A DNA stretch of 64,000 bases from Jeotgalibacillus sp. ET6 (GTDB lineage: Bacteria > Bacillota > Bacilli > Bacillales > Jeotgalibacillaceae), in the NCBI RefSeq assembly GCF_029667115.1, contig NZ_JARUIU010000004.1, forward strand, positions 124,001-188,000, read 5' to 3'. Made by a program: the position numbers and the translations under genes. Below are positions 35,322 through 44,309 of this stretch, piece by piece; within the stretch, counting starts at the first letter, position 1; every line of letters starts with the position of its first letter. The notes under the pieces were generated by a model that ran no database searches, was not told where the DNA came from, and saw nothing but the letters and a program-made list of their open reading frames with translations.

Positions 35322-35948
35322 TCAACCGCGGAAAAAAATTTGAAAAAGACCTGGCTTTTTTTTATATAAATAAGCCACTGCATTTAATATCGTCTCAGGA
35401 ATTTTTTTGGGGAAGAAAAAGCGCTCATAAAGCGGAAAACCACCTTTTAAGTTTTCCCATTGTGTATCCTGGGCCTTGACCTGGCGAAATCTTGCGAGGT
35501 CAATCAGTTTAATGGAGCCGTCTGGTGTGACAAGGATATTTCGCAAATGAACGTCTGACGGTGTAAGCCCTGCATTTCTAGCTTCCAATAAAGCCGCATC
35601 CACATCCTCAATGTTCCTATTATAAATTCTTTTTCCCTCAGTCAAGCATTGAAAAAGTGTAAAGCCGTCTACAAAATCTATGACCAGATAATGCTCCCCG
35701 GCATCGTGAAGAGAGGGATAATACCGGCTGCCTGTTAAAAGTTTATAAATCTCGGCTTCTTCAGCCGCGATAAATGTAAATTCCGGAAAGTAGACCTTAA
35801 TAACAAGTTCAGTGTCCCTAATCCGAAAAGCGGCTGCACTGCGTCCGACACCACTAATGAATAAATCAGGGTGATGATCGTTAATCACGGTCTTTCCGTT
35901 TTGCTGTGTGAATTCTATGCTATCTGCATAATGCTTATAGATGTCCAT
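35322..35948 (-). CDS. Protein kinase-fold protein (YrzF/RIO-like)
   Basis: The 208-residue protein has a compact kinase fold. It shows GVGRSAAAFRI (Gly loop region), LVIKVYFPE (candidate ATP Lys), SDVHLRNIL (catalytic loop with D...N) and KLIDLARF in place of DFG. It resembles the B. subtilis YrzF family, which is linked to sporulation-type or stress kinases, but targets are unknown. The start is the ATG at 35948, with AAAGGG 8 bases upstream; a GTG at 35957 lies before it. The region 35949-36255 contains no other feature that I can support. Confidence 0.72.
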   Translation of the reverse strand: MDIYKHYADSIEFTQQNGKTVINDHHPDLFISGVGRSAAAFRIRDTELVIKVYFPEFTFIAAEEAEIYKLLTGSRYYPSLHDAGEHYLVIDFVDGFTLFQCLTEGKRIYNRNIEDVDAALLEARNAGLTPSDVHLRNILVTPDGSIKLIDLARFRQVKAQDTQWENLKGGFPLYERFFFPKKIPETILNAVAYLYKKKPGLFQIFFRG

Positions 35949-36255
35949 TTGGAGCACCCTTTCTTTAAAAAGGAAAAGTACTTCTGCACTCTTCTGCTTC
36001 TATCATATAACAGAAAATACATACAGTGCACAAACAAGACATTAAAATGTTTTATGTAAAAAAGGAAAATGCCTCTCTCTAAACATTGTGTATGAGTTAA
36101 TGTTTATGTAAGCAGTAGGTAGATCCATAACTCTTTTCACCAAATTCCCTGATATTCTTTCATTAACCAGAATGTCTGCCGATACTAAAAATAAGGATTG
36201 AAATAATATTTAATGCAGGACAATTCTTTTAAAAGTTAGGCGTGAGGTGTTTTAA

Positions 36256-37326
36256 TTGATTGAAGATTTATTCGTGAACCTTTGTATTTTAATAACACTG
36301 CTTTTCACTTATCTGCAGATCAGGTGGAAGTGTAGAACAGAAGAGATGTATTCATTAAAATGGAAATGGCTGGACGGAATTGCTGCAGGCACGATGGGAA
36401 ATGTGCTCATGTATTTTTCCATTCCTGTGAACAGTGAAACAATTGTCGACCTGCGCTATATTCCTATTATGCTGACCTTCTTATTTTTAGGGGTCTACCC
36501 ATCCGTTGTCAGCAGTATCCTTATCATATTGGGCCGTTTTATTTTCGGTGTAAACGTTTCTTCTCTGGCTGCTTTATTCCTGATTCTTTTTATTTTTGCA
36601 GGGTTTTATCTGATTGTCAGAAGTGTGACATCGGTTCTGAAACGGACAGTGGCCATGGTGGTACATGCAAACATCATGTTTTCAATCATCCTGCTGATGA
36701 TTATTCCGGACTGGGAGTCCATTTATCTGCTTATTCTTTTGTATTGGCTATTGTCAGCTGCAGGTGGATTTGCATCTATGTTTTTTGTGAAATATATTAT
36801 GAAATCACACTATTTACTGGCTAAATATGAAACGGAATCCGGTACCGATTTTTTAACAGGACTATCCAATACCCGCCAATTTTCAGACCGTTGGGCAGCG
36901 CTGATTCTAAATGCGAAGCAAAAAAATGAAAGCATTTCGCTCCTGATGATTGACATTGACTACTTTAAATTTGTTAACGATACCTACGGACATCCTGCAG
37001 GAGACCTTGTTCTAAAAGAACTTGGGCAGCTTCTAAAGCATTCAGTGCGCTCATTTGACATTGTGTCACGAAATGGAGGAGAAGAATTTTCTGTAATTCT
37101 CCTTGATTCCTCCCATCAAAAGGCAGCACAGATGGCAGAAGAAATCAGAAGTGCTGTAGAAGCTTATCGCTTTAAATTGTCTCCAGAAGTATCCATATCC
37201 ATAACGATCTCAATTGGCATTGCCACTTTCCCCGACAAGGTCAAGGACTCGGAACAGATGAAAGCAGCTGCAGATAAATGCTTATATAAGGCAAAACAAT
37301 CCGGGAGAAACAAGGTATGTATGTAG
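36256..37326 (+). CDS. Diguanylate cyclase with 5TMR-LYT sensor
   Basis: The 356-residue protein has about six N-terminal membrane helices with the 5TMR_LYT pattern (DLRYIPIMLTFLFLGVYPSVVSSILIILGRFIFG), the same fold as in LytS-type sensors. The C-terminal GGDEF domain (about residues 195-355) has SRNGGEEFSVIL, an active-site GGEEF, and SIGIATFP. It should make cyclic-di-GMP in response to a membrane or extracellular signal. The start TTG at 36256 has GAGGTG 6 bases upstream. It is followed closely by the NUDIX gene. Confidence 0.88.
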   Translation: MIEDLFVNLCILITLLFTYLQIRWKCRTEEMYSLKWKWLDGIAAGTMGNVLMYFSIPVNSETIVDLRYIPIMLTFLFLGVYPSVVSSILIILGRFIFGVNVSSLAALFLILFIFAGFYLIVRSVTSVLKRTVAMVVHANIMFSIILLMIIPDWESIYLLILLYWLLSAAGGFASMFFVKYIMKSHYLLAKYETESGTDFLTGLSNTRQFSDRWAALILNAKQKNESISLLMIDIDYFKFVNDTYGHPAGDLVLKELGQLLKHSVRSFDIVSRNGGEEFSVILLDSSHQKAAQMAEEIRSAVEAYRFKLSPEVSISITISIGIATFPDKVKDSEQMKAAADKCLYKAKQSGRNKVCM

Positions 37327-37397
37327 TCGGAAGGCTTAAAACCAAACAACAGGCGCCGCCTTTGGTATAGTGAAAGAAAAAGCCGCGGGGGGATTAG

Positions 37398-38018
37398 ATG
37401 GATCAACAGGTCATAATGAAAAAGATGGCATCTCGTCAGCCGTCTATTATCGGGGAAGAGAGCATGCGCAAATATGCTATTCTCTTGCCGTTTATTAAAA
37501 AGGATGGCGAACTGCACCTGCTGTTTGAAGTTCGTGCTCAGTCCATGAGAAGACAGCCTGGAGAAGTATGCTTTCCCGGTGGACGAGTGGATGCTTCAGA
37601 TAAAGGACCTTTGGAAGCAGCTGTTCGGGAAGCGGAGGAAGAGCTTGGTGTGGTTAACAGGGATATAGAAAATGTTTCTTCATTTGGTACACTCGTTTCA
37701 CCGTTTGGGATGACCATATATTCTTATATTGGCTTTATAAAGCACGATGCTGCCGTAAAAATAAACCCTGCAGAGGTAGACGAAATCTTTACTGTTCCTC
37801 TTTCTTATTTTTTAACGAATGCTCCATCCTTCCATCCGATTAGCGTAGAAGTAAAGCCGGAGGAAGGTTTTCCTTACGACTTGATCGCCAATGGACGTGA
37901 ATATAAATGGCAGGCCCGTCAATATAACGAGTATTTCTATCATGTGGAAGGACATGTAATTTGGGGTCTGACGGCTAGAGTGCTAAAGGAGTTTATAGAA
38001 GTGTTGAAAAAAGAATAG
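37398..38018 (+). CDS. CoA pyrophosphatase, NUDIX hydrolase (YeaB/NudL type)
   Basis: The 206-residue protein has the NuCoA variant of the Nudix box: QPGEVCFPGGRVDASDKGP followed by AAVREAEEELGV. The Gly, Arg and Glu residues of the metal site are present. A C-terminal region (HVIWGLTARVLKEF) is also typical. It hydrolyses CoA or its oxidised/acylated forms to 3',5'-ADP and phosphopantetheine. It begins 71 bases after the GGDEF gene, so it may be read through. A bidirectional terminator follows. Confidence 0.87.
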   Translation: MDQQVIMKKMASRQPSIIGEESMRKYAILLPFIKKDGELHLLFEVRAQSMRRQPGEVCFPGGRVDASDKGPLEAAVREAEEELGVVNRDIENVSSFGTLVSPFGMTIYSYIGFIKHDAAVKINPAEVDEIFTVPLSYFLTNAPSFHPISVEVKPEEGFPYDLIANGREYKWQARQYNEYFYHVEGHVIWGLTARVLKEFIEVLKKE

Positions 38019-38025
38019 CAGCAAA

Positions 38026-38056
38026 AGCCCGTCACACTGTGGATGAGTGACGGGCT
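38026..38056. terminator. Bidirectional terminator between NUDIX and GGDEF genes
   Basis: AAGCCCGTCAC (from 38027) pairs with GTGACGGGCTT (to 38056). The right end overlaps the last base of the convergent GGDEF gene. Confidence 0.85.
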
Positions 38057-39618
38057 TAACTATATTGTTTTGCTTCTTCGAATAAAATGACCCGGTTTCG
38101 TCCGCTTCTTTTCGCCTTATAAAGAGCCGTATCAGCCTGCTGGATAAGCAAATCTTTACATGACGGATCACCAGGGGAAATGGAGGTAACCGATACCCCG
38201 AAGCTGGCTGTCACTGAAATCGTTTCATCCCCAATTGTTATGGAACTTTCCCTCAGCCTGTTCCGCATTCGTTCGGATAAAGCAAGCGCATCCTCACGCG
38301 TGTGTTGTGGCAGACAGATAATAAATTCTTCTCCTCCGTAGCGTCCAATTACGTCCTTTTCTGTCAGGCAATCCTTAATCAGCTTTGCTGTATGTTGAAG
38401 AACCGTATCACCCGCGATATGTCCAAACGTATCATTGATACTTTTAAAATGATCAATATCAAGCATGACGATCGCCACAACTCCGCCGTCCTGTTCATAC
38501 CTTTTAAAGATATCATCTGCACGAGAATGAAAGTGGCACCGGTTAAAAAGCTTGGTAAGCCCGTCAGTACTTGCTAAGTATTGGAGCTTTTCCTGTATAC
38601 GTACCCGGTCTGTTATATCTGCAAATGTAATGATCTGGCCAATCCCTTTTGTTTTATTCCACAGCGTTGAAAAGCGAATCTGAACGTGGATCCATTGGTT
38701 GTTTAGCAGCACGCGCTCTTCGCATTCTTTTTCTTCTTTAAGGACGGCAAGAAGGGAAGGGTTGTTACGTAAAACATCTTCGATCCTGTTTCCGATCTTT
38801 TTACTTTTCAAAGCGGGGAGCATTTGCTTCATTGTTTGATTAAAGTCCACGAGTACTCCATTTTGGTTAATCACCATTACTCCGTCTCTCATATTCTCAA
38901 AGACAGTTTCTCTGGCAATAGGAGAGACATTAAACACCTGATAAGACAGGATGGCGGCTCCATGAAATAAAAAAGATGCACTCATGGAAACAGGACCAAG
39001 GTCGATTCCATGGGGGCTAAGGCCATTTAAATAAAAGTGGTTGGCAATGATCGGGATGACAAGACCGGCAGCCATCGTGATGATCTGCATGCGGAAGCGG
39101 AATAGCGGCAGTTTCAGCTGAAGAAGCAGGACGATAATACTGTACATCAAACACAGAAAAACAAAAATAGAATGAACATAAAACCATGGTCCCCATTCAA
39201 GTTTTAATACGGGAAACGGAGTATCAGGCTGGAGACCAATGGATGAGTAGTAAAAATGATGAAGCTCATTCGTGTTGTGGAAGAAAATCGTTAAAATCGG
39301 AATAACAAACAGCAGATAGCTGATCCACTGCGGGATTTTCTTTCCGGCGTATTCAAGACACATAAAAAGACTAAAAACCGGTATAAAGGGCAGGACCAGA
39401 TACTCAATTCTCAGCCAGAATCTCATTTGTTCAAGTGAAGGGGAAGCGAGTTCGAGGGCGTAAGCAAAAGTGAACACAGAAGAAAATAAAGTAAGATAAA
39501 AATAGGGCTTTACGCCAGGCCCATCTTTAATAACAAAACGTGTATAAAAGCACAAAAACAAGCTTAATATACCTGCAATAACTACCACTGTAATATAAAA
39601 TAATGCCTCATGATTCAT
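38056..39618 (-). CDS. Diguanylate cyclase with 7TM histidine-kinase-type sensor and PAS domain
   Basis: Of 520 residues, the first ~215 form seven membrane helices of the HisKA_7TM type. A PAS-like domain (about 225-340) follows, containing FENMRDGVMVINQNGVLVDFNQ. The GGDEF domain is about residues 355-515, with GRYGGEEFIICLP (active GGEEF) and ASFGVS. It likely synthesises cyclic-di-GMP in response to a membrane or ligand signal. GGAG lies about 8 bases before the ATG. A dispersed repeat lies upstream of the start. Confidence 0.9.
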   Translation of the reverse strand: MNHEALFYITVVVIAGILSLFLCFYTRFVIKDGPGVKPYFYLTLFSSVFTFAYALELASPSLEQMRFWLRIEYLVLPFIPVFSLFMCLEYAGKKIPQWISYLLFVIPILTIFFHNTNELHHFYYSSIGLQPDTPFPVLKLEWGPWFYVHSIFVFLCLMYSIIVLLLQLKLPLFRFRMQIITMAAGLVIPIIANHFYLNGLSPHGIDLGPVSMSASFLFHGAAILSYQVFNVSPIARETVFENMRDGVMVINQNGVLVDFNQTMKQMLPALKSKKIGNRIEDVLRNNPSLLAVLKEEKECEERVLLNNQWIHVQIRFSTLWNKTKGIGQIITFADITDRVRIQEKLQYLASTDGLTKLFNRCHFHSRADDIFKRYEQDGGVVAIVMLDIDHFKSINDTFGHIAGDTVLQHTAKLIKDCLTEKDVIGRYGGEEFIICLPQHTREDALALSERMRNRLRESSITIGDETISVTASFGVSVTSISPGDPSCKDLLIQQADTALYKAKRSGRNRVILFEEAKQYS

Positions 39619-39710
39619 TTACTCTACTCCGCTGTCTCAGAATATGGATTAAATTAATTATATAGGAAGCTTCTGTCTTTTGAATAGTTGTTTTTGCAGG
39701 CAGGTGCATA

Positions 39711-39927
39711 AAAAAGAGCCTGGGACAAAAGTTGTCTCAAGCTCTGCAACCGGTTCACTTCGCTTCAGGTGGACGCTTTCCTAAGGGACGGCGCTGAGCC
39801 CTCCTTTACCTTGCGGAGTCTCAGCTTGACGTCATATCCTTCAGGAGTCGCAACCTTGTGCTCCGCTCACCTACTACTAGTAATAAATGATTTTTAAAAC
39901 TTTTTTGAGTTTTGTCCCAGCGTCTTA
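39711..39927 (+). repeat. Dispersed hairpin repeat, copy B
   Basis: A ~215-bp repeat in the same orientation as copies C and D. It starts with AGAGCCTGGGACA/TGTCTCAAGCTCT, then GCTTCAGGTGGACGCTTTCC and so on, and ends TTTTGTCCCAGC. It lies between the start of the GGDEF gene and the stop of the YeaQ-like gene, both on the minus strand. Confidence 0.85.
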
Positions 39928-39930
39928 CTG

Positions 39931-40182
39931 CTACTTTTTCTTTGCTGCTTTTAAAATAACACTTAGTAGAAAAACAAAAATAATGGCTCCAATCAGTGCC
40001 GGGATAATATTAATACCCGCGATAGAAGGACCGAATGCAGGCAGAAGTTCTCCAGCGATCCATGAACCGATGATCCCTGCCACAATATTTCCAATACAGC
40101 CCATCGGTACATCTTTACCCAGGATCAAACCTGCAAGCCACCCGATAAGTCCACCAACAATTAAATATAGTATAAATCCCAT
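39931..40182 (-). CDS. GlsB/YeaQ/YmgE family stress membrane protein
   Basis: The 83-residue protein has three hydrophobic segments and the family signature GFILYLIVGGLIGWLAGLILGKD, then GCIGNIVAGIIGSWIAGELLPAFG. The family is widespread and often under general-stress control. GAGGGGAATAACT precedes the ATG, and a GGGTAT motif typical of a sigma-B -10 box sits 36-41 bases upstream. Its exact function is unknown. Confidence 0.85.
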   Translation of the reverse strand: MGFILYLIVGGLIGWLAGLILGKDVPMGCIGNIVAGIIGSWIAGELLPAFGPSIAGINIIPALIGAIIFVFLLSVILKAAKKK

Positions 40183-40217
40183 AGTTATTCCCCTCTCTTA
40201 ATCTAATCTCTCTTTTA

Positions 40218-40240
40218 ATACCCTTAACACTGTAAAAACA
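40218..40240 (-). promoter_or_regulatory. Possible sigma-B promoter of the YeaQ-like gene
   Basis: On the minus strand GGGTAT (bases 40223-40218) matches the sigma-B -10 box. The region upstream has GTTTTTAC, only a weak -35 match and badly spaced, so confidence is limited. Confidence 0.35.
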
Positions 40241-40405
40241 TGCTGGTTTTGCAGTGATTTTTGATGAAGCACTTCTCCTCAATTTTTTGAGGCAGTTTAA
40301 ATTTTCTGTTTTTTTATAGAGAAAGACTTTCAAAATGAGGAGGTTGTGTGTAGAATGATTCAAATAACGCTCACCCAAATTGATTGAAGAGAAGGAGTCC
40401 TGAAG

Positions 40406-41479
40406 ATGAAAACAAAAGAACTGGAAATCGTAAAAAATACTGCATTAAAAGACAAGCCATCAAGGGACCAGATCCCATTTGGGACTACCTTTACCGATCA
40501 TATGTTTACGATGGATTGGGAAGAAGACAAAGGCTGGCATGAGCCAAGGATTGGACCTTATGAACCGCTCACCCTGGATCCTGCGGCAATGATCTTTCAT
40601 TATGGACAAACAGTATTTGAGGGGCTGAAAGCCTACCGGACAGAAGATAACCGGATTTTGCTTTTTCGGCCTGAAAAAAATGTTCAGCGCTTAAATCTTT
40701 CGAGTGAGCGTCTCAGCATTCCGCCTGTAGAAGAAGATCAGCTTTTGGATTATTTGACGCAGCTTATTCAGTTGGAGCAGGACTGGGTGCCTTCTACAGC
40801 AGGAACCTCCCTTTATATCCGACCGTTTATCATTGCCACAGAACCGAATCTGGCGGTGGGGCCTTCTAAAGCATATACTCTGATGATTATTCTTTCCCCT
40901 GTAGGCTCCTATTTTCCTGGCGGTATTGAACCTGTAGTCATCAACGTTGAAGATCAGTTTACAAGAGCGGTCAAAGGCGGAACGGGTATGGCTAAAACAG
41001 CAGGCAATTATTCTTCAGGCTACCAGGCCCAGGCGAGTGCTAAAAAGAAGGGCAATGCTGATGTGCTTTGGCTTGACGGAGTGCATAAAAAATATATCGA
41101 AGAAGTAGGCAGCATGAACATCTTCTTTAAAATAAAAGGAGAAGTGGTCACTCCTGAATTAAATGGCAGTATTCTAAAAGGAATTACACGAATGTCTATT
41201 ATTGAGCTTCTGAACGAATGGGAGATTCCTTTTGTCGAAAGAAGAATCTCAATCGATGAACTGTACCAGGCTTACGAGGACGGGTCAGTCGAAGAGGTAT
41301 TCGGAACAGGTACCGCTGCCGTCATTTCTCCCGTGGGTGAATTAAACTGGCTGGGGAAAAAGATGGTGATTAATGATCATCAAATTGGTGAGCTTTCACA
41401 AAGGCTGTATGATACTATCACAGGGATTCAGACCGGGAAACTAGAAGACCGCTTTGACTGGACCGTTGAGGTAAAATAA
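40406..41479 (+). CDS. ilvE: Branched-chain amino acid aminotransferase
   Basis: The 357-residue class IV aminotransferase begins with the usual N-terminal extension, then MIFHYGQTVFEGLKAYR. The motif GGTGMAKTAGNYSSGYQAQ holds the PLP-binding Lys. Next come ADVLWLDGVHKKYIEEVGSMN and FGTGTAAVISPVG. The form with the Lys-Ala extension is the long BCAT subgroup (YbgE/YwaA-like). It transfers amino groups between Leu/Ile/Val and 2-oxoglutarate. GGAG is placed 8 bases before the ATG. It is a single gene with a strong shared terminator. Confidence 0.92.
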   Translation: MKTKELEIVKNTALKDKPSRDQIPFGTTFTDHMFTMDWEEDKGWHEPRIGPYEPLTLDPAAMIFHYGQTVFEGLKAYRTEDNRILLFRPEKNVQRLNLSSERLSIPPVEEDQLLDYLTQLIQLEQDWVPSTAGTSLYIRPFIIATEPNLAVGPSKAYTLMIILSPVGSYFPGGIEPVVINVEDQFTRAVKGGTGMAKTAGNYSSGYQAQASAKKKGNADVLWLDGVHKKYIEEVGSMNIFFKIKGEVVTPELNGSILKGITRMSIIELLNEWEIPFVERRISIDELYQAYEDGSVEEVFGTGTAAVISPVGELNWLGKKMVINDHQIGELSQRLYDTITGIQTGKLEDRFDWTVEVK

Positions 41480-41567
41480 CAGCTGTTAAAACTTATGTTT
41501 TTCGCTTTCGCTGAAAGTGTCTCGTGCGTTTGAAAAATGTCTTCGCCTTCCAAATCAATTGCATTTA

Positions 41568-41598
41568 AAAAGCCTGGGACACCATGTCCCAGGCTTTT
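41568..41598. terminator. Bidirectional terminator between ilvE and the saccharopine dehydrogenase-like gene
   Basis: A 14-bp perfect stem AAAAGCCTGGGACA / TGTCCCAGGCTTTT with a CCA loop, with T-runs on both sides. The arm sequence is that of the dispersed repeat ends. Confidence 0.92.
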
Positions 41599-41647
41599 TG
41601 GCTGATTTACTGCGGTTCTGGTGAGCGTTCTCAGAACTTGTTTAGTC

Positions 41648-42727
41648 TTAATTCAACTTCTCATGTTCGACCTCAAATGATCCGCAGCCTGGCAGCTCTT
41701 CAATCAGCTTTGAACCAAACAGGCCAGCAGGTGTATAACTGCCGCCTGATGGATTGGCCTGACTGAGAATCCGGATGGCAACTTCCAATGCCCCGGATGC
41801 TGTGAGACTGTAAACGTTCGGTGTCTGGATACGAACCGTGTACTGTTCTCCTGAGTCGTTTCTGGCTTCTCCCCAGATGTATGCAGGAGAGGTGTCGCGT
41901 GACTCCTCATCCGGACCGCTTACACGTTTGTCCACCAGGTGCAAAAGTGCGTTTTGTACAGGCTTGGTTCCAAGGAAAGGTCCCAAAAAGCTCATAAAGC
42001 GTGCCGCCCGTATGTTCGAAGAAGGCATTGGAATCCACGTGGTTATAGAAGGAATGCCTGTGGTATGATAGGCAGTTGAGACGTCTCCCCAAGGAATGGA
42101 CATAGCTGTCTTTTTTCCTCTTCCAAACTCAATCGTCCGTTTCTTCTTCCCTATTGGAAATGCTTGAATTTCAGTATCTTTCCTTTCCAGGCTTCCTGAT
42201 GACAGCCCGCGAACCATGGTCTTAAACGTTCCAGGGGAAATTCCTGAATCAGAGTCAAAGCCGAGGGAAAGTTGAGTGGCGTCCGGCAGCAGTTCCATCA
42301 GCTTTAATGCTGTGCAATCAGTTGGGATTACATCAAACCCAACGCCTGAACAAAGAATCACGCCTGCTTCTTCTGCTCGCTGTGACTGCTTTTTTGCATG
42401 CGTATGCTCAAAGACCTCCACTTCACCGGTTATGTCAAGGTAATGCGTAGTAGAGAGCAGACAGCCTTCGATCATCGGGGCACTGGTGGAACGAAAAGGA
42501 CCTGCACAATGAAGGACGAGGTCAATGCCGGTTAGATGCTCTTTAATGATTTTAGGATCATCGATTGAAAAAACACGACTTTCCAAATTTAATTCCTCAG
42601 CAAGAGTATGGAATGTTTCCCTTCTGCGCCCTGCAAGAATGGGTGTATGCCCATTTTTAACGGCCAGCCTCGCAATTAATTCACCTGTATAGCCGCTCGC
42701 ACCGTATATCATCCACGTTTTTTTCAT
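41648..42727 (-). CDS. Saccharopine dehydrogenase-like NAD(P)-binding protein
   Basis: The 359-residue protein begins WMIYGASGYTGELIARLAVKNGH, a Rossmann nucleotide site. It continues with VLHCAGPFRSTSAPMIEGCL and YLDITGEVEVFEHTH. This is the layout of the Sacchrp_dh_NADP family, including trans-acting enoyl reductases. The enzyme activity is not deducible. GGAGAGAAGATA precedes the ATG. It is a single gene, convergent with ilvE. Confidence 0.78.
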   Translation of the reverse strand: MKKTWMIYGASGYTGELIARLAVKNGHTPILAGRRRETFHTLAEELNLESRVFSIDDPKIIKEHLTGIDLVLHCAGPFRSTSAPMIEGCLLSTTHYLDITGEVEVFEHTHAKKQSQRAEEAGVILCSGVGFDVIPTDCTALKLMELLPDATQLSLGFDSDSGISPGTFKTMVRGLSSGSLERKDTEIQAFPIGKKKRTIEFGRGKKTAMSIPWGDVSTAYHTTGIPSITTWIPMPSSNIRAARFMSFLGPFLGTKPVQNALLHLVDKRVSGPDEESRDTSPAYIWGEARNDSGEQYTVRIQTPNVYSLTASGALEVAIRILSQANPSGGSYTPAGLFGSKLIEELPGCGSFEVEHEKLN

Positions 42728-42893
42728 TATCTTCTCTCCAATCTTTTACTAAAATATATGCAGCATAAAACTCTCCGAAAGTTAATAGAAGAATTAGTAT
42801 AAATACTATTAAAAACGGGTTATAGTCTTCTTTTTTATAATATATGCATCTTCAAATGTTACAAGTTTGTGAAATTTTTAAAATCAGCCGCAG

Positions 42894-42963
42894 TTCGACA
42901 ACTTTAGTAAAAAAAATATCTTATAATCATTTTTGTGTAAATACAAAAGTAAATTATTCGACG
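42894..42963. promoter_or_regulatory. Possible Spo0A boxes upstream of the Spo0E-type gene
   Basis: TTCGACA at 42894-42900 is a perfect 0A box (complement TGTCGAA). TTCGACG at 42957-42963 matches six of seven positions. They lie 37 to 106 bases upstream of the spo0E-like ATG. Confidence 0.4.
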
Positions 42964-42999
42964 ATAGAATTATTTAGAACTCATATGGAGGTGGTAGAA

Positions 43000-43188
43000 A
43001 TGACTAGGACACAAAACGTATATCAACAATATATATTACTAAAACAAATTAATCAGAAGCGAGTTGATATGTATAATAAAGCAGCTAAACTGGGCTATAC
43101 AAATCACCATGTCGTACAATGCAGTCAGGAACTTGACACACTGCTGAACCAATATCAGGACATGTTCTTATACCATGAAGTAGTTTAG
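43000..43188 (+). CDS. Spo0E-family aspartyl-phosphate phosphatase
   Basis: The 62-residue protein has the family pattern: an N-terminal helix (KQINQKRVDMYNKAAKLGYTNHHVV) followed by the signature CSQELDTLLNQYQ. The SQELD motif removes phosphate from Spo0A-P and blocks sporulation. The ATG at 43000 has GGAGG well placed upstream. A longer reading from 42844 would add an unrelated Asn/Lys-rich region and is rejected. The gene supports an endospore-forming host. Confidence 0.88.
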   Translation: MTRTQNVYQQYILLKQINQKRVDMYNKAAKLGYTNHHVVQCSQELDTLLNQYQDMFLYHEVV

Positions 43189-43423
43189 TCATATGGTACG
43201 CTTTCCCTTTTACTAGATTATTCACACATCTATTCAAAGTAGAAGTAAAAAAATCACGACAAATGCTGATGTGTACAATTCATTATTGTTAAAAGACCGT
43301 ATTTTAAAAAAGGCTGCTTTAAACAATTGCTGAAAGCTGCCTGCGCTTCTTTGACATCCGTTTGTCTTCTCATAGAATTGTTATCGTTCAGTGAAGTGGA
43401 GCTTTCTCAGCAGAAACGTTTAG

Positions 43424-43632
43424 TTGATCGATTTTAAATCGTTTATATAAAGTTTTTTTGGATCCGTTCAATGAAATGAGGAGAGTATAACGTAATGAAA
43501 GATTATAGATTTCTTAGACAAACAATTTTTTAAAAGATTTCCGTGTAGCATGGGCAAAAGCGTGCTGGTCAGGGGATATAATTTCTATTCGTTCATCAAA
43601 ACTTAAAATTGAAATGATCCCCTCTTTTTTTA
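43424..43632 (+). ncRNA. Possible short transcript with a 12-codon ORF
   Basis: A promoter-like TTGATC (43424-43429), 16-base spacer and TATAAA (43446-43451) precede a terminator-like stem, AGGGGAT (near 43574) with ATCCCCT (near 43617), followed by T8. Inside, GAGGAG about 11 bases before an ATG opens a 12-residue ORF (43495-43533, MKDYRFLRQTIF). No gene in 43189-43688 is otherwise visible. It could be an sRNA or a leader-type peptide. Confidence 0.4.
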
Positions 43633-43638
43633 AAAACA

Positions 43639-43667
43639 AAAACACCGCCTAAATAAGGCAGTGTTTA
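43639..43667 (-). terminator. Terminator of the lipoprotein gene at 43689
   Basis: On the minus strand AACACTGCC pairs with GGCGGTGTT over TTATTTA (43657-43665 and 43641-43649), followed by TTTTGTTTTT. Confidence 0.85.
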
Positions 43668-43688
43668 AGTCACTTTATAGTACGATAG

Positions 43689-44309
43689 CTATTCACCGCT
43701 TATTTCCTGTTGCAGTCCATCCTTATCTTCAAATCCAATCTCCGCTATTTTCCCTTCTTGCGGAATATTCGCTTTTCCCTCAAAAAGATAATTGTTTGTT
43801 TTGCCATCTTCATTTTCATAATTCACTCGGAAAGTAAAATGATACAGAGCGGAATGATTTTCACTTTGAGTGATCTCTATATCAGATGGATTCATTTTGA
43901 AAGTACCATCATACCAACTATAGCTAAAAGCAGAACCTGTGGAAAGAAATGACTCGTATCCATTATCAGTAAAGTGCTGTGCATATTCATCCTCTTTATA
44001 AGCTTCAAGGTCTTTATAGAGAGGTGTTTCCATAAAAGCATCAAATTCTTCCTGATCCTTTAAGGATTTTTGTGCCTCCATTACAGCAGTATTTAATTCC
44101 CTGAATGTCTCATCTGGAGCATTGAATACTTTTTCTATTACCGTTTCAATGGTTTTTGTATTTTTATCCGCTGCTGCGTTTGGTTGTGCAGCCTCATTAC
44201 TGTCAGCTGCCCCGGTGATTGAACAACCGGCAATTATAAGGCTAAGAGCCGCCATTAGCAAAATAGTCAACATTTTCCCCGTGAACAATTTGTTTTCTTT
44301 TGCAAACAT
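43689..44309 (-). CDS. Hypothetical lipoprotein
   Basis: The 206-residue protein has a long N-region and a hydrophobic core, then lipobox LIIAGC (Cys29). An Ala/Asn/Asp-rich linker follows. The C-terminal ~140 residues hold a helical part (ETFRELNTAVMEAQKSLKDQEEFDAFM) and a beta-type part (HSALYHFTFRVNYENEDGKTN). I do not recognise a family. It is probably membrane-anchored on the outside. AAAAAGGAGG precedes the ATG. Confidence 0.68.
   Translation of the reverse strand: MFAKENKLFTGKMLTILLMAALSLIIAGCSITGAADSNEAAQPNAAADKNTKTIETVIEKVFNAPDETFRELNTAVMEAQKSLKDQEEFDAFMETPLYKDLEAYKEDEYAQHFTDNGYESFLSTGSAFSYSWYDGTFKMNPSDIEITQSENHSALYHFTFRVNYENEDGKTNNYLFEGKANIPQEGKIAEIGFEDKDGLQQEISGE

Noticed and set aside
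42844-42999. N-terminal extension of the Spo0E-like protein
   Set aside because: The added stretch has no ribosome-binding site and lacks family similarity, whereas the ATG at 43000 has GGAGG.
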